Origin: Shewanella sp. NIFS-20-20
GTDB lineage: Bacteria; Pseudomonadota; Gammaproteobacteria; Enterobacterales; Shewanellaceae
Direction of reading: 5' to 3'
Length of the DNA stretch: 64,000 nt
Assembly (NCBI RefSeq): GCF_019209865.1
Contig: NZ_JAHUTT010000002.1
Span: forward strand, 1 to 64,000
Shown here: in pieces, positions 45,812 through 56,032 of the stretch
How the letters are laid out: every line of letters starts with the position of its first letter
Position numbering within the stretch: position 1 is the stretch's first letter
The notes under the pieces: model-generated
The model's input: only the letters and a program-made list of their open reading frames with translations
Databases searched by the model: none
What the model was told of the DNA's origin: nothing
Made by a program: the position numbers and the translations under genes

Positions 45812-46987
45812 TTATAAAGCCGCGATAACCACATCGGAATTGAGCGTGGTTGAACATGCCAGTACCACACCCGCTTCGATTTCTTGATGAGTTAAATGGG
45901 TTAGCTTATGTTTAGTCACCTGACCAGACACTAATTGGCATTTACAACTCCCGCAAACGCCACTACGGCAGGGGCTAATAACAGGTAATCCCAACGCCTC
46001 TACGCCGTCAAGGAGCGTAGCACCTTTAGCAAGAACATGCTGATGCTCACCACAGGTCAGGCTCACAGTGTCATGGGAAGATACCATGCTGGCTCTGGGG
46101 GTTGCCTCAAAGCTTTCTTGATGAAAACGCTCCATCTCGAATCCGCTGTTTGCAAGCTCATCCTGTAATGACTGGATAAAGCCGCCTGGTCCGCAAACAA
46201 ACACCGTACGCTGCTTGTAATCTGGGATACTGTGCTGCAATCGTGCGATATCAAGCCGCCCTTGCGCCCAATGGGTCCCGAATTGATCACCTAGCTGCCC
46301 ATCGCCATGGGTTATAAAATAACTAAGCTGCCTATTGCGACTGGCACACTGCCATTGCTGTAATTCTTGCCGAAAAATAATATCTGCCGCAGTAGATGCG
46401 CAATGTACAAAAGCGATATCAGCATGGGGATCACTATCCGCTAAAAAGGTGAGCATCGACATCATGGGCGTAATGCCACACCCCGCACTGATGAATAAAT
46501 ATTTGTCTGCTGCAATATCAATCAGATTAAATTCACCTGCCGCTGGCTGTAACGTCAAGCTATCGCCACAATTAAATGCATCAACAAGGTAACTAGATAC
46601 CTTACCATTCGGCACTTTCTTAATGGTCAGAGCCAACGTCAGCGGCCGCGAAGGTGACGAAGAAATCGAGTAACTGCGATAATATGCTTGCCCATTGATC
46701 ATGACTTTTATCGTGACAAATTGACCGGGCTTAAACATAAATGGCCGTGGCTGCTTAGCTTGAAACACCAATGTGACCACATTGGCAGTTTGCCAGATCT
46801 TATCGACGCACACTGACTCAATTGGGCTATCTGTATCAGCCTGCTGCTGCAATGCCCGCCATGATAACTGCGTCGCTGCCGCAGGTTTAATGGTTTCGAT
46901 CGCAGTGACCACGCCTGAGTCGCACCTTGGCAGCGCCCTTGTTTTAGCGTGTATTTGAGATAACACCAGCGCCAGTGGATTGCTCAT
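45812..46987 (-). CDS. hcr: NADH oxidoreductase for hybrid-cluster protein
   Basis: 391 residues from the second of two adjacent ATGs (46987; AGGAG 5 nt upstream). FAD-binding RSYSISS (104-110), NAD-binding GCGITP (169-174) and a C-terminal plant-type [2Fe-2S] ferredoxin domain with C340, C345, C348 (CRSGVCGSC) and C378 (LACST). It passes electrons from NADH to Hcp. It lies downstream of hcp on the same strand with a 163-bp spacer that can fold. The N-terminal about 55 residues are extra and unassigned. Confidence 0.95.
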   Translation of the reverse strand: MSNPLALVLSQIHAKTRALPRCDSGVVTAIETIKPAAATQLSWRALQQQADTDSPIESVCVDKIWQTANVVTLVFQAKQPRPFMFKPGQFVTIKVMINGQAYYRSYSISSSPSRPLTLALTIKKVPNGKVSSYLVDAFNCGDSLTLQPAAGEFNLIDIAADKYLFISAGCGITPMMSMLTFLADSDPHADIAFVHCASTAADIIFRQELQQWQCASRNRQLSYFITHGDGQLGDQFGTHWAQGRLDIARLQHSIPDYKQRTVFVCGPGGFIQSLQDELANSGFEMERFHQESFEATPRASMVSSHDTVSLTCGEHQHVLAKGATLLDGVEALGLPVISPCRSGVCGSCKCQLVSGQVTKHKLTHLTHQEIEAGVVLACSTTLNSDVVIAAL

Positions 46988-47038
46988 CATAACTCCTCAT
47001 GTGATGATTTGATGCCTTGCACCCTGCTTAATGGTGTG

Positions 47039-47056
47039 ATGCAAAGCGCTTTGCAT
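47039..47056. repeat. Perfect 18-bp palindrome between hcp and hcr
   Basis: ATGCAAAGCGCTTTGCAT is perfectly self-complementary. It lies in the hcp-hcr spacer 51 bp upstream of hcr. It could be an operator for a secondary promoter or part of an mRNA structure. Confidence 0.6.
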
Positions 47057-47067
47057 AACCTTGCCAT

Positions 47068-47096
47068 GCAGACACAAGGTAGTGCCTGGTGTCTGC
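47068..47096 (-). repeat. Hairpin in the hcp-hcr spacer
   Basis: The stem GCAGACAC/GTGTCTGC (47068-47075, 47089-47096) has one mismatch and three further inner pairs. An alternative pairing CCTTG/CAAGG (47059-47063, 47075-47079) competes with it. No T tract, so it is probably not a full terminator. Confidence 0.5.
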
Positions 47097-47150
47097 GCTG
47101 ATTGCCTTGTGAGTCGCGCCTAGTACGGCTTCAATTCATCAACTTAATGG

Positions 47151-48809
47151 TTAGTGAGATGGATATAAGCTCGCTAAATCAGCCTCAACGCTTGTGGTGG
47201 TTTTTAGCCCAAATTGTTGTTCAAGCACTTGCAATAAGTTGGCGCTAAGAAACGCAGGAGGCGTTGGCCCAGTGCGGATATTGTTCACTCCGAGCGACAA
47301 CAAGGTAAGGAGGATCACTATGGCTTTCTGTTCAAACCATGAAAGCACTAAGCTCAAAGGGAGTTGGTTAATATCACACTCAAAGATCTCACTAAGCGCT
47401 AGAGCCAATTGAATGGCTGAGTAGGCATCGTTACATTGACCGATATCCAACAATCGAGGGATCCCATTGATATCGCCAAATTCCAACTTGTTGAATTTGT
47501 ATTTACCGCAGCCCAAGGTCAAAATGACACTGTCCTTAGGAGCGGCTCGGGCGAAGTCGGTGAAGTAGCTACGTTGCGATTTGTCCCCATCGCAGCCACC
47601 GATCAGGAAAAAGTGCTTAATACTGCCATTTTTGATATTTTTAACCACCGCTGGTGCCGCCGCCATCAGCGCATTACGGCCAAAGCCAATGGTGATTAAA
47701 TGCGGAATGTGGTCATAGTGAAAGCCATCTAATTCAAGCGCTTTATTGATCACCGCGCTAAAGTCATCGCCTTCAACATGCATCACGCCGGGCCAGCCGA
47801 CGATGCTCCGAGTGAAGATACGTGCGGCATAATCTCCAACAAATGGATCAATAATACAGTTAGATGTCATCACCACTGCACCGGGAAAATTAGCAAATTC
47901 TTGCTGCTGATTTTGCCAAGCACTGCCATAGTTACCGACTAAATGTGGGTATTGCTTAAAGTGCGGGTAAGCCAGTGCCGGTAGCATCTCGCCATGGGTA
48001 TAGACATTAATTCCAAGCCCCTTTGTTTGTTGCAAAATGAGCTCAAGATCTTGCATGTCATGACCTGACACTAAAATGGCTTTGCCTTTCACTGGTACCG
48101 TATTGACTTGCGTCGGTTCTGGATGACCAAAACATGTGGTTTCGCCTAAATCCAACATGGCCATGATGCGATAGTTTAATTGACCGATCGCCATCGCAGT
48201 GTCAAATAAGGCCGCGGCATCGGTACTATCTGAGCCGAGAAAATCCATCAAACGGTGGAATTCGCCTGCGACCTCATCGCAGGTTTGACTGAGCACTCGC
48301 GCATGTTCCATATAAGCGGCAGCTCCTTTTAGTCCGTAAAGACACAAGAGCCTAAGGCCAATAATATCTTCATGAATTTGCTGACTCCCCCGATTGGGGG
48401 CGGCGCGTTCAGCCAAAGTTAATAGCTGCTCTTTAGTGGCTTCAATGGTGATTGACGCATAATCCGGAGCGGTTGCGAGGTCTTCATCGTTGTATAGAGG
48501 TGCGTACGCTTGCAGCAATTGCTGACGGTACTTAAGGGCTTGCCTGACAAGCTCAATGATCCGCGCATCATCGAAATTGACATTGGTTAAGGTCGCGAAA
48601 AATGCTTTAGGGACAAATGCGTTGAGCTCACGGTCAATAATGCCCACCGCTCTTGCCTTTAAGGCATGATAGGACAGCCCTTGTAAGAGATAGATCAACA
48701 CATCTTGTAGATCCGAAGTGGCCGCTAATTTACCACACATGCCTTGTGAGTAACTGCAACCATTGCCCGCTGGAGTTCTTATCGTTTGTTCACACTGAAT
48801 ACAAAACAT
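47151..48809 (-). CDS. hcp: Hybrid-cluster protein (hydroxylamine reductase / NO reductase)
   Basis: 552 residues from ATG 48809 with GGCGG upstream; a start seven codons earlier is rejected. N-terminal Cys C3, C6, C18 and C25 follow the enterobacterial spacing ([22 protein letters not shown]). Hybrid-cluster ligands lie in segments such as [29 protein letters not shown] and [11 protein letters not shown]. It reduces NO to N2O at physiological levels, and hydroxylamine in vitro, protecting cells in anaerobic nitrate or nitrite respiration. Two NsrR-like palindromes lie upstream. Confidence 0.96.
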   Translation of the reverse strand: MFCIQCEQTIRTPAGNGCSYSQGMCGKLAATSDLQDVLIYLLQGLSYHALKARAVGIIDRELNAFVPKAFFATLTNVNFDDARIIELVRQALKYRQQLLQAYAPLYNDEDLATAPDYASITIEATKEQLLTLAERAAPNRGSQQIHEDIIGLRLLCLYGLKGAAAYMEHARVLSQTCDEVAGEFHRLMDFLGSDSTDAAALFDTAMAIGQLNYRIMAMLDLGETTCFGHPEPTQVNTVPVKGKAILVSGHDMQDLELILQQTKGLGINVYTHGEMLPALAYPHFKQYPHLVGNYGSAWQNQQQEFANFPGAVVMTSNCIIDPFVGDYAARIFTRSIVGWPGVMHVEGDDFSAVINKALELDGFHYDHIPHLITIGFGRNALMAAAPAVVKNIKNGSIKHFFLIGGCDGDKSQRSYFTDFARAAPKDSVILTLGCGKYKFNKLEFGDINGIPRLLDIGQCNDAYSAIQLALALSEIFECDINQLPLSLVLSWFEQKAIVILLTLLSLGVNNIRTGPTPPAFLSANLLQVLEQQFGLKTTTSVEADLASLYPSH

Positions 48810-48822
48810 ACTGCCGCCTATT

Positions 48823-48843
48823 ACATGCATTTAAATTACATGT
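48823..48843. promoter_or_regulatory. NsrR-like operator 1, hcp promoter
   Basis: ACATGCATTTAAATTACATG plus a final T: an imperfect palindrome of the ATGyATTTNAAATrCAT type bound by NsrR, 14 bp upstream of the hcp start and near the expected transcription start. A -10 like TATGCT lies just upstream (48848-48853 on -). Confidence 0.6.
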
Positions 48844-48880
48844 AAAAGCATAACGGGGACTCAACGAAGACAAAAGTTAA

Positions 48881-48901
48881 ACATTCATAGTATTTACATG
48901 T
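48881..48901. promoter_or_regulatory. NsrR-like operator 2, hcp promoter
   Basis: Read on the - strand, ACATGTAAATACTATGAATG plus T matches site 1 at 16 of 21 positions. It lies 37 bp further upstream, near or above the -35 region. Confidence 0.5.
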
Positions 48902-48976
48902 TTATAGTAAGGATCTCATTTTGAGGATTTTCATGATCAGGCTCACATCCAGCGTCGGCGAATTGTTAGGCAACAG

Positions 48977-49005
48977 ACACCGAGATCATCGCCATGACTC
49001 GGTGT
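48977..49005 (-). terminator. Possible tyrA terminator
   Basis: The stem ACACCGAG/CTCGGTGT continues into TCAT/ATGA with a one-base bulge, 20 bp past the tyrA stop. The following T content is low, so it may be weak. Confidence 0.5.
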
Positions 49006-49024
49006 TGACTGTGCAGCGTAGGGT

Positions 49025-50182
49025 TTATTGAGGTGGACGTGCGAGCGAACTAATATCATTGACCGATTGTAGCATTTGCCGGCTTTCCAATTGGAATTGC
49101 GGCGCGAAATCACCAAACCATTGCGCCACCTCATTAAACCATGCCACAAACGTGTCACGATCACGATTCTTTAGTAATTCAAGCGCCTGAGTATAATTAT
49201 CCAGGTAATCTGCAATCACAGTTTCGCAGCCAAGCTCGGCAAAAATAATATCTGCATACAATTCAGGGCTTTGGGCAAATAAGCGCCCGACCATGGCCAA
49301 TTCTAATCGATATATCGGCGAACTAAACTGGAGTAGTTGCGCGATATCAGCCTGCTCTCTGCATAAATTAAGACCATAAACAAACGTTGAAAAATGACGC
49401 ATGGATTGCACTAACTGCATGGCATCATCATGGACTTTGGCATCTGCTTCTACCAGTTTTGCCCCCCAAATCGTGATTTGATCTAATAACCATTGATACT
49501 GACTTGCACCGCGGCCATGACAGATCACCACGACTTGCTTAGCTAAGCTGCCAACATCGGGACCAAACATAGGATGCAGACCGACAACCGGACCGCGATG
49601 AGCAGTTAACATGCTCGTCAATGGCGCCGATTTTATCGAGGTCAGATCGGCCAAAATACAGCGTTCAGGCAGGCGAGTGAGCTGGTTACGGATCAACTCG
49701 CAAGTTTGGGCTATCGGCACGCTGACAATCACCAATCCAGGATTAGCGAGTAAATCATCGGCACGATGCCAATCCTCTTTATCCAATACATCGACCTGAT
49801 AGCCCGATAGCGTCAGCATTTGCACAAAGACCTGACCTAAGGCGCCAGCCCCACCGATGATCACCACACGACCAAGATCTGGGTTAACTTGCTTGAAGCC
49901 AACATCCTTTTCATTAAGATAAGATTCGCGCATCATTCGTCTAAGCAAGTCTTCTATTAACTGAGGAGGAATGGCAAGGTCCATGGCCTCTTGCCGGCGT
50001 TTAGCCAACATTTTAGCCTCACGCTCAGGCGCATAGATGGGCAAGCCCGCTTGATGTTTCACCATGCCAACGCGGGCCACTAAATCTAAGCGGCGCCTAA
50101 CCAGCGCTAATAACTCCTTATCGACCCCATCAATTTGCTCCCGCAAATGTTCGAGCGCCTCTGTCGTTCCTTCACTCATCAT
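49025..50182 (-). CDS. tyrA: Bifunctional chorismate mutase / prephenate dehydrogenase
   Basis: 385 residues. The N-terminal AroQ chorismate mutase covers about 1-95 ([32 protein letters not shown]). The NAD-binding prephenate dehydrogenase follows ([26 protein letters not shown]). It converts chorismate through prephenate to 4-hydroxyphenylpyruvate for tyrosine. The ATG overlaps the aroF stop by 4 bp (ATGA), so the two genes are translationally coupled, as in E. coli. Confidence 0.97.
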   Translation of the reverse strand: MMSEGTTEALEHLREQIDGVDKELLALVRRRLDLVARVGMVKHQAGLPIYAPEREAKMLAKRRQEAMDLAIPPQLIEDLLRRMMRESYLNEKDVGFKQVNPDLGRVVIIGGAGALGQVFVQMLTLSGYQVDVLDKEDWHRADDLLANPGLVIVSVPIAQTCELIRNQLTRLPERCILADLTSIKSAPLTSMLTAHRGPVVGLHPMFGPDVGSLAKQVVVICHGRGASQYQWLLDQITIWGAKLVEADAKVHDDAMQLVQSMRHFSTFVYGLNLCREQADIAQLLQFSSPIYRLELAMVGRLFAQSPELYADIIFAELGCETVIADYLDNYTQALELLKNRDRDTFVAWFNEVAQWFGDFAPQFQLESRQMLQSVNDISSLARPPQ

Positions 50183-51252
50183 ACCTCTCCTTGGGATCTG
50201 TCACGCAACGCTTGCCTGACAAGCGCAGCACTTTGTCGTAATAAGGTCTCAGTGGCCGACCAATCAATGCAAGCATCGGTGATCGATTGCCCATAGACTA
50301 ACTCACTTGCCACGGCTTCCTGCTGACCTGCGACCAGATGACTCTCCAGCATGATGCCAATAATACTGGTATTGCCAGCAGCAATTTGAATCATCACATC
50401 CTGACATACAGGGACTTGGCGACGATAATCTTTATTGGAGTTGCCATGACTACAATCGATCACTAACCGCGCAGTTTGCCCCGCCGCATGTAGGGCATCA
50501 GCGGCCATAGCTACGGCACTGGCCTCGTAATTAGGTTCTCGCCCGCCGCGGAGGATCACATGGCCATCGGGGTTGCCGTCAGTTTGTAGCAAAGCCACTT
50601 GGCCATCGCTATTAATCCCCATAAAACGGTGGCTACTGGCGGCAGACATGAGGGCATTAATCGCTACCTCCAGCTTACCATCGGTACCATTTTTAAAGCC
50701 AACCGGCATCGATAAGCCTGAGGCCATTTCACGATGAGTTTGCGATTCGGTGGTGCGTGCACCAATGGCCGACCAGCTAATGAGTTCTGAGAGGTATTGG
50801 GGACTGATAGGATCGAGGGCTTCAGTGGCCGCCGGCAATTCAAGTTCGGCCAAGAACAATAAAAACTCTCGCGCTTGTCGTAAGCCTTTTTCAACATTAA
50901 AAGAACCATCGCGATCGGGGTCATTAATTAGCCCTTTCCAGCCCACAGTAGTGCGCGGCTTTTCAAAGTAAACCCGCATAACAATAAAAAAATCGTCACA
51001 CAGTGCTTGCTGTAATGCCTTTAATTTATGGGCATATTCTTTAGCGGCAGTTAAATCATGGATAGAACATGGACCGGTGATCACCAACAAACGCGGATCA
51101 CGTTTATGGACGATATCAGCAACCGTTTGTCGCGATTGACGAACAAACTCAAGATGACGCTCTGTCAGCGGTAATTCTTGTTTTAGCTGGTTGGGGCTCT
51201 TCAGCACCTGTTCATTACTGATGTGAATATTGTCAATCTTGGCGTCAATCAT
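50179..51252 (-). CDS. aroF: DAHP synthase, tyrosine-sensitive type
   Basis: 357 residues, type I-alpha family. Catalytic and metal-binding motifs are intact: C62 in ITGPCSIHD and K98 in [17 protein letters not shown]. It condenses phosphoenolpyruvate and erythrose 4-phosphate in the first step of aromatic synthesis. Linkage to tyrA identifies it as the AroF-type isozyme; feedback specificity itself cannot be seen. GGAG precedes the ATG. This is the active enzyme to compare with the degenerate DAHPS-like domain on pheA, which belongs to another subclass. Confidence 0.96.
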   Translation of the reverse strand: MIDAKIDNIHISNEQVLKSPNQLKQELPLTERHLEFVRQSRQTVADIVHKRDPRLLVITGPCSIHDLTAAKEYAHKLKALQQALCDDFFIVMRVYFEKPRTTVGWKGLINDPDRDGSFNVEKGLRQAREFLLFLAELELPAATEALDPISPQYLSELISWSAIGARTTESQTHREMASGLSMPVGFKNGTDGKLEVAINALMSAASSHRFMGINSDGQVALLQTDGNPDGHVILRGGREPNYEASAVAMAADALHAAGQTARLVIDCSHGNSNKDYRRQVPVCQDVMIQIAAGNTSIIGIMLESHLVAGQQEAVASELVYGQSITDACIDWSATETLLRQSAALVRQALRDRSQGEV

Positions 51253-51277
51253 AGCGGCTCCTAAATCCTGTAACAGC

Positions 51278-51295
51278 GTAATGCTACACCATTAC
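51278..51295. repeat. Inverted repeat upstream of aroF
   Basis: GTAATG-N6-CATTAC with perfect arms, 26 bp before the aroF start. It resembles but does not fit a TyrR box (spacing two bases too long). It may still act in aroF-tyrA control. Confidence 0.4.
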
Positions 51296-51341
51296 ACTGC
51301 CTGAATTTACCGTGACTGGCAACTGAATTTTTTTCGTTAAA

Positions 51342-51368
51342 AACAAAAACCCGCCTCAAGGGCGGGTC
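51342..51368 (-). terminator. rpsP-rplS operon terminator
   Basis: The stem ACCCGCC/GGCGGGT (51349-51355, 51361-51367) with a 5-nt loop has a T-rich tail on the - strand. It lies about 45 bp after rplS. Confidence 0.9.
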
Positions 51369-51411
51369 TTCGTGCGAACACTTTACGTCGGTTTGTTGGT
51401 CTACTAAATAA

Positions 51412-51765
51412 TTACTTAGTAGCCAGCTTTTCACGGATACGTGCAGATTTACCTGAACGCTCACGCAGATAGTACAGCTTGGCGCGACGAACGCGGCCAC
51501 GACGCTTAACTTCAATGCTTCCGATAGCAGGGCTGTGAGTCTGGAAAGTACGCTCTACACCTTCGCCATTAGAGATCTTACGTACGGTGAATGCAGAATG
51601 CAGACCGCGGTTACGCTTAGCGATAACTACGCCTTCAAACGCCTGCAGACGCTCTTTTTCACCTTCTTTAACACGTACCTGTACAACTACTGTATCACCA
51701 GCGCCGAAATCTGGTACGTCTTTCTTCATTTGCTCATCGTTGAGCATTTTAATGATGTTGTTCAT
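51412..51765 (-). CDS. rplS: 50S ribosomal protein L19
   Basis: 117 residues, full length. Typical segments are [40 protein letters not shown]-like [11 protein letters not shown], and the basic C-terminal [18 protein letters not shown]. It sits at the interface of the ribosomal subunits. Last gene of the rpsP-rimM-trmD-rplS operon, in the E. coli order. Confidence 0.98.
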   Translation of the reverse strand: MNNIIKMLNDEQMKKDVPDFGAGDTVVVQVRVKEGEKERLQAFEGVVIAKRNRGLHSAFTVRKISNGEGVERTFQTHSPAIGSIEVKRRGRVRRAKLYYLRERSGKSARIREKLATK

Positions 51766-51802
51766 AAAAACTCCGTTCTAGATTTAACTGAGCATCGACT
51801 GT

Positions 51803-52543
51803 TTACGTCTTCGTTGTCGCAACGAATTGGGCCAGCAGTCTGGTTTGTTCGTCAGTCAGAGCTAGATTGTCAAATAATTCTGGTCGTCTAAGAAAAGTTC
51901 TTCCGATACTCTGCTCAAGACGCCAGCGTCTAATTTCTTCGTGGTTACCGCCAAGTAACACTGCCGGTACAGTCAAACCATCCAAACACTCAGGACGGGT
52001 ATAATGCGGGCAATCGAGTAAGCCATCAGAGAAGGAATCCTGCTCTGCACTTGCTTGTTTACCGAGGACGCCTGGCACTAACCTGGCGACCGCATCTATC
52101 AATGTCATGGCTGGTAGTTCACCACCTGAGAGCACATAATCGCCCACAGACCACTCTTCATCGATTTCCGTCTGAATAATGCGCTCATCAATACCTTCAT
52201 ATCGACCACACACTAAAATCAGTTTATCTGATTGTGCTAGTTCAGAAGCGCCAAGCTGAGTCAGCTTACGTCCCTGAGGCGACAGGTAAATTACCTTAGC
52301 GCCTTCACCTGCTGCAGCTTTTGCAGCATGGATAGCATCACGTAAAGGCTGCACCATCATTAACATCCCGGGGCCACCACCATAAGGTCGGTCATCCACA
52401 GTACTATGTCTATCATGGGTGAAATCACGAGGATTCCACGTGTGCAGTTCCAGCAGGCCATTGTTAACGGCCCGACCCGTCACTCCAAAATCGGTTACGG
52501 CACGAAACATTTCAGGAAACAGGCTTATCACCCCTAACCACAT
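51803..52543 (-). CDS. trmD: tRNA (guanine-37-N1)-methyltransferase
   Basis: 246 residues, SPOUT-fold enzyme with the trefoil knot. [17 protein letters not shown]-like [23 protein letters not shown] and [11 protein letters not shown] form the SAM and G37 site. It methylates G37 next to the anticodon and prevents +1 frameshifting. A GAGG site precedes the ATG. It is 15 bp after rimM. Confidence 0.98.
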   Translation of the reverse strand: MWLGVISLFPEMFRAVTDFGVTGRAVNNGLLELHTWNPRDFTHDRHSTVDDRPYGGGPGMLMMVQPLRDAIHAAKAAAGEGAKVIYLSPQGRKLTQLGASELAQSDKLILVCGRYEGIDERIIQTEIDEEWSVGDYVLSGGELPAMTLIDAVARLVPGVLGKQASAEQDSFSDGLLDCPHYTRPECLDGLTVPAVLLGGNHEEIRRWRLEQSIGRTFLRRPELFDNLALTDEQTRLLAQFVATTKT

Positions 52544-52558
52544 ATGTTGTACCTCGAC

Positions 52559-53089
52559 TTAGAAGTCAGGATCCCAATCCACTGTAATCTGTTTGGCCGC
52601 AACGTCCACCTCGAGGATGAACTGTTCCGTGACAAAGGGGATCAATCGCTCCGCTTTGCCAAAAGCATCTTTGGCATTGGCTTTCACCATGAGAACATCG
52701 TTAGACCCTGTTTCCAAGATCTGATCGACCACGCCCATGTTGTAACCTTTAGTGTTGGTTACAGTACAACCGATAAGATCACGCCAGTAAAACTCGTCTT
52801 CTGGCAATGAATCCATCTGTTCAGGCAGAATGGCAATTTCACTGTGTGTTAATGCCTGTGCCTCTTCCCGGGTGTTGATCCCTTCAAGTAAGGCGACTAC
52901 CGCTTTACCTTGAGGACGCCACTGTACTACCTTCACTTCTCGCCATTCACCTTGCTGCATCAGCAGTATGGGTGAATAGTTAAAAATACCTTCAACAGAA
53001 TCGGTATAAGATGTGATTTTCATCCAACCTTTAACACCAAAGCTGGCGCCAATTTTTCCCAATACGATTGGTTGTTGGTTACTGCTCAT
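52559..53089 (-). CDS. rimM: 16S rRNA processing protein RimM
   Basis: 176 residues from ATG 53089 (an adjacent upstream TTG is unlikely). The N-terminal RimM barrel has [17 protein letters not shown]; the C-terminal PRC-like domain has [11 protein letters not shown] and [12 protein letters not shown]. It assists 30S head maturation through S19. It lies 21 bp after rpsP. Confidence 0.97.
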   Translation of the reverse strand: MSSNQQPIVLGKIGASFGVKGWMKITSYTDSVEGIFNYSPILLMQQGEWREVKVVQWRPQGKAVVALLEGINTREEAQALTHSEIAILPEQMDSLPEDEFYWRDLIGCTVTNTKGYNMGVVDQILETGSNDVLMVKANAKDAFGKAERLIPFVTEQFILEVDVAAKQITVDWDPDF

Positions 53090-53110
53090 CAATCTATACC
53101 CTTAACGCTA

Positions 53111-53362
53111 TTAAGCAGCTGCTTTACGAGCGTCTTTGATCAATTTGGCAACGCGATCAGTCGTCGCAGCGCCATTAGCAACCCAATGCTCAACACGATC
53201 CAGGTCTAAGCGCAGAGCTTCTTCCTGACCGCGAGCCATAGGGTTGAAGAAACCAACACGCTCAATGAAACGACCGTCACGAGCATTGCGGCTATCAGCA
53301 ACTACGATGTTATAAAATGGACGCTTTTTTGCGCCGCCACGAGCTAAACGAATGGTAACCAT
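53111..53362 (-). CDS. rpsP: 30S ribosomal protein S16
   Basis: 83 residues, standard length: [40 protein letters not shown] and the basic end. A GAGG site precedes the ATG. It is the first gene of the rpsP-rimM-trmD-rplS operon and lies behind a leader with a terminator-like hairpin. Confidence 0.98.
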   Translation of the reverse strand: MVTIRLARGGAKKRPFYNIVVADSRNARDGRFIERVGFFNPMARGQEEALRLDLDRVEHWVANGAATTDRVAKLIKDARKAAA

Positions 53363-53395
53363 GCGTTCTTAATCCTCTAATGATTTGCTTGAAGC

Positions 53396-53436
53396 AAAAA
53401 TAAAAACTGGAACTCCGTGTTCGCGAAGAGTCCCAG
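53396..53436 (-). terminator. Terminator-like attenuator in the rpsP leader
   Basis: On the - strand the stem CTGGGACTC/GAGTTCCAG (9 bp, one G-T pair, 12-nt loop) is followed by TTTTTATTTTT, 34 bp before rpsP. It lies between the promoter and the first gene, so it should attenuate the ribosomal operon. Confidence 0.75.
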
Positions 53437-53452
53437 CATAGAAAGCCGGAAG

Positions 53453-53480
53453 ATTTTACCTGACTTTTCAACGAATGCAA
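53453..53480 (-). promoter_or_regulatory. rpsP operon promoter candidate
   Basis: On the - strand: TTGCAT (53475-53480), 16 bp, TAAAAT (53453-53458). It directly precedes the leader hairpin. Confidence 0.6.
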
Positions 53481-53595
53481 CCAAATCTGCCGATTTTTAC
53501 GCCTCGATGGCCGTTAGGCCAAGCTAAGTCAGGCCAAGGCTTTGACCAATTTGGTCAGTCTCCGAGCCCTTAAATTTTAGGTTACGCCTGCAACA

Positions 53596-54969
53596 TCAAC
53601 GTCCTGGAAACTTCATTCCCGGAGGCAGCATACCTTGCATACCGCGCATCATTTTTTGCATGCCGCCTTTAGCAGACATTTTTTTCATCATTTTTTGCAT
53701 TTGGCTAAACTGCTTAAGCATCCGGTTGACGTCTTGGATCTGGGTACCAGAACCGGCCGCAATCCGGCGTTTACGAGAGCCTTTAATGATGTCGGGATTA
53801 CGGCGTTCTGCTGCTGTCATCGAATTGATGATGGCTTCCATTTGACCGGTCATTTTACCATTTTGAACTTGCTCTAATGCCTCAGGCGGTAATTGTCCAA
53901 CGCCTGGCAACTTTTCCAGCATGCCCATCATGCCGCCCATGTTCTTCATTTGCTGAAGTTGGTCGCGGAAATCCTCTAAGTCAAACTTGCCGCCTTTTTT
54001 AACCTTAGTCGCCAATTGCAGCGCTTTTTCTTTATCAACGCCGCGCTCGACTTGCTCGATTAAAGACAGCACATCGCCCATGCCCAGAATACGAGAGGCA
54101 ATACGGTCAGGATGGAAAGGCTCTAATGCATCAGTTTTTTCGCCAACACCTAAGAACTTAATCGGTTTACCCGTAATATGGCGAATCGACAGTGCGGCAC
54201 CACCACGGGCATCACCATCAACCTTGGTTAATACCACCCCGGTTAATGGCAGTGCTTCATTAAACGCTTTCGCGGTATTCGCCGCATCTTGACCCGTCAT
54301 GGCATCAACCACAAACAGGGTTTCCACCGGATTAATTTCAGCGTGTAGCTGTTTAATCTCATCCATCATGGCTTCGTCAACGTGCAGACGGCCTGCCGTA
54401 TCCACTAAGACCACGTCGATGAATTTTAGCTTAGCATGAGCAATCGCCGCTTTAGCAATATCTACCGGCTTTTGCGTTACGTCCGATGGGAAGAATTCAA
54501 CTTCCACTTCAGCGGCTAAGGTTTCAAGCTGCTTTATCGCTGCAGGACGGTACACGTCGGCACTGACCACTAATACCGACTTTTTATGCAGAGTGCGTAA
54601 AAACTTAGCCAGTTTAGCCACACTGGTGGTTTTACCGGCCCCCTGCAAACCTGCCATCATAATAATCGCTGGAGGCTGGGCCGCTAAATCCAAAGCTTCA
54701 TTGGATTCGCCCATGGCTTTTTCCAATTCACTCTGAACAATTTTAATGAAGACTTGACCTGGGCTCAGGCTTTTGCTGACTTCTTGGCCGACCGCACGTT
54801 CTTTTACGCTATTGACGAACTCCCGCACCACAGGCAGAGCCACGTCAGCTTCAAGTAAAGCCATGCGCACTTCGCGTAGCGTTTCTTTGATGTTGTCTTC
54901 AGTTAAGCGACCACGCCCGCTGATGTTCTTTAGCGTTCGTGACAATCTGTCAGTAAGATTCTCAAACAT
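53596..54969 (-). CDS. ffh: Signal recognition particle protein Ffh
   Basis: 457 residues. N domain, then the G domain with P-loop GLQGAGKTTSVAKLA, DTAGR in VLVDTAGRLHVDE, and TKVDGDARGG. The methionine-rich M domain (about 330-457) ends in MQGMLPPGMKFPGR and binds 4.5S RNA and signal sequences. It delivers inner-membrane proteins to FtsY. The 4.5S RNA gene is not in this window. Order ffh divergent from ypjD as in E. coli. Confidence 0.98.
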   Translation of the reverse strand: MFENLTDRLSRTLKNISGRGRLTEDNIKETLREVRMALLEADVALPVVREFVNSVKERAVGQEVSKSLSPGQVFIKIVQSELEKAMGESNEALDLAAQPPAIIMMAGLQGAGKTTSVAKLAKFLRTLHKKSVLVVSADVYRPAAIKQLETLAAEVEVEFFPSDVTQKPVDIAKAAIAHAKLKFIDVVLVDTAGRLHVDEAMMDEIKQLHAEINPVETLFVVDAMTGQDAANTAKAFNEALPLTGVVLTKVDGDARGGAALSIRHITGKPIKFLGVGEKTDALEPFHPDRIASRILGMGDVLSLIEQVERGVDKEKALQLATKVKKGGKFDLEDFRDQLQQMKNMGGMMGMLEKLPGVGQLPPEALEQVQNGKMTGQMEAIINSMTAAERRNPDIIKGSRKRRIAAGSGTQIQDVNRMLKQFSQMQKMMKKMSAKGGMQKMMRGMQGMLPPGMKFPGR

Positions 54970-55236
54970 CGTCCTGTCTATTACCTATGTTGCGCCATCT
55001 AATGGGTCTGTATTATAACGAGGTGCACGTATTATGCTACCGACTTCCATCTCGTTAAGGACTGCAATGTGCGATTACAGAAAAAAACCCAGTTTATCAT
55101 CAATTACTGCTGCTTTTTGCCACCTGTATCACTGCCCATTCTTGTCAGTGTCATGGTATTCTAATGAGGTTGGGGAATATCATGACCCGAACAACACTAT
55201 TTTTTAATATTCATACTTAACAACAGGTTTAATGCC

Positions 55237-56025
55237 ATGGTCATTTATTCTGCTGCCGCCATGTTTTTCTACTGCATCGCCTTAATCTTGGTGACCAGCA
55301 GGTTATTTCATGCCGAGGGACCCCGTCGCCCCTTAGTAGCCGCCATGGCGGGTGTCGCCGTAATGTTTCATGCCGCGGCACTGTACCAAGCCATTTTTAC
55401 CCCCGAAGGTCAAAATTTTAGCCTGACCAATGTGATCTCCATGGTCAATTGGATTATAGCTTTTGCCTTTACCGTGATGATGTTCCGCCTTAAGGTGATG
55501 ATTGCAGTACCTGTGGTTTATGCCTGTTCGGTTATCTCAGTCGCATTATTATGGCTAGTTCCGCCTGAATATATCACCCACTTTGAGCTTCATCCTGAAA
55601 TGCTGGTGCATGTAGTCTTATCGCTGATGGCCTACTCCACCCTGATGATTGCGGCACTGTATGCCATCCAACTGTACTTCATCCAAAAAAAGTTAAAGCA
55701 AAAACAGTTTATGTTAAACAAAGCCTTGCCACCGCTGATGACGGTTGAAAAACAACTGTATCATTTAGTCTTTATCGGCATGATATTACTAAGTTTATCC
55801 CTAGCAACTGGCTTTGTGTTTCTCGATGATATGTTTGCTGATGGCAAAGGCCATAAGGCCATACTGTCCATCCTCGCGTGGGCAGTATACGCGCTGATGT
55901 TATGGCAACATTACCGGGTGGGTTGCCGCATAAAGACCGCCATTTTATACACCCTCTCGGGTGCCACATTATTATCGTTGGCCTATTTTGGCGCACGAAT
56001 TGTCAAAGAATTGATCATTAGTTAA
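55237..56025 (+). CDS. ypjD: YpjD/CcsA-like cytochrome c assembly-type membrane protein
   Basis: 262 residues with about eight transmembrane helices. The family resembles the CcsA/HemX cytochrome c assembly core, with conserved VHVVLSLMAYSTLMIAALY and WAVYALMLWQHYRVG containing membrane His residues. E. coli YpjD (CorE) is genetically linked to YfjD and metal-ion (Co/Mg) handling; its biochemical role is unsettled. yfjD follows after an 80-bp structured spacer. The ribosome-binding site is modest. Confidence 0.9.
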   Translation: MVIYSAAAMFFYCIALILVTSRLFHAEGPRRPLVAAMAGVAVMFHAAALYQAIFTPEGQNFSLTNVISMVNWIIAFAFTVMMFRLKVMIAVPVVYACSVISVALLWLVPPEYITHFELHPEMLVHVVLSLMAYSTLMIAALYAIQLYFIQKKLKQKQFMLNKALPPLMTVEKQLYHLVFIGMILLSLSLATGFVFLDDMFADGKGHKAILSILAWAVYALMLWQHYRVGCRIKTAILYTLSGATLLSLAYFGARIVKELIIS

Positions 56026-56032
56026 GCTTGCT

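Noticed and set aside
51278..51295. TyrR box upstream of aroF
   Set aside because: The arms GTAATG/CATTAC are there, but the spacing is two bases longer than the TGTAAA-N6-TTTACA pattern; kept only as an inverted repeat.
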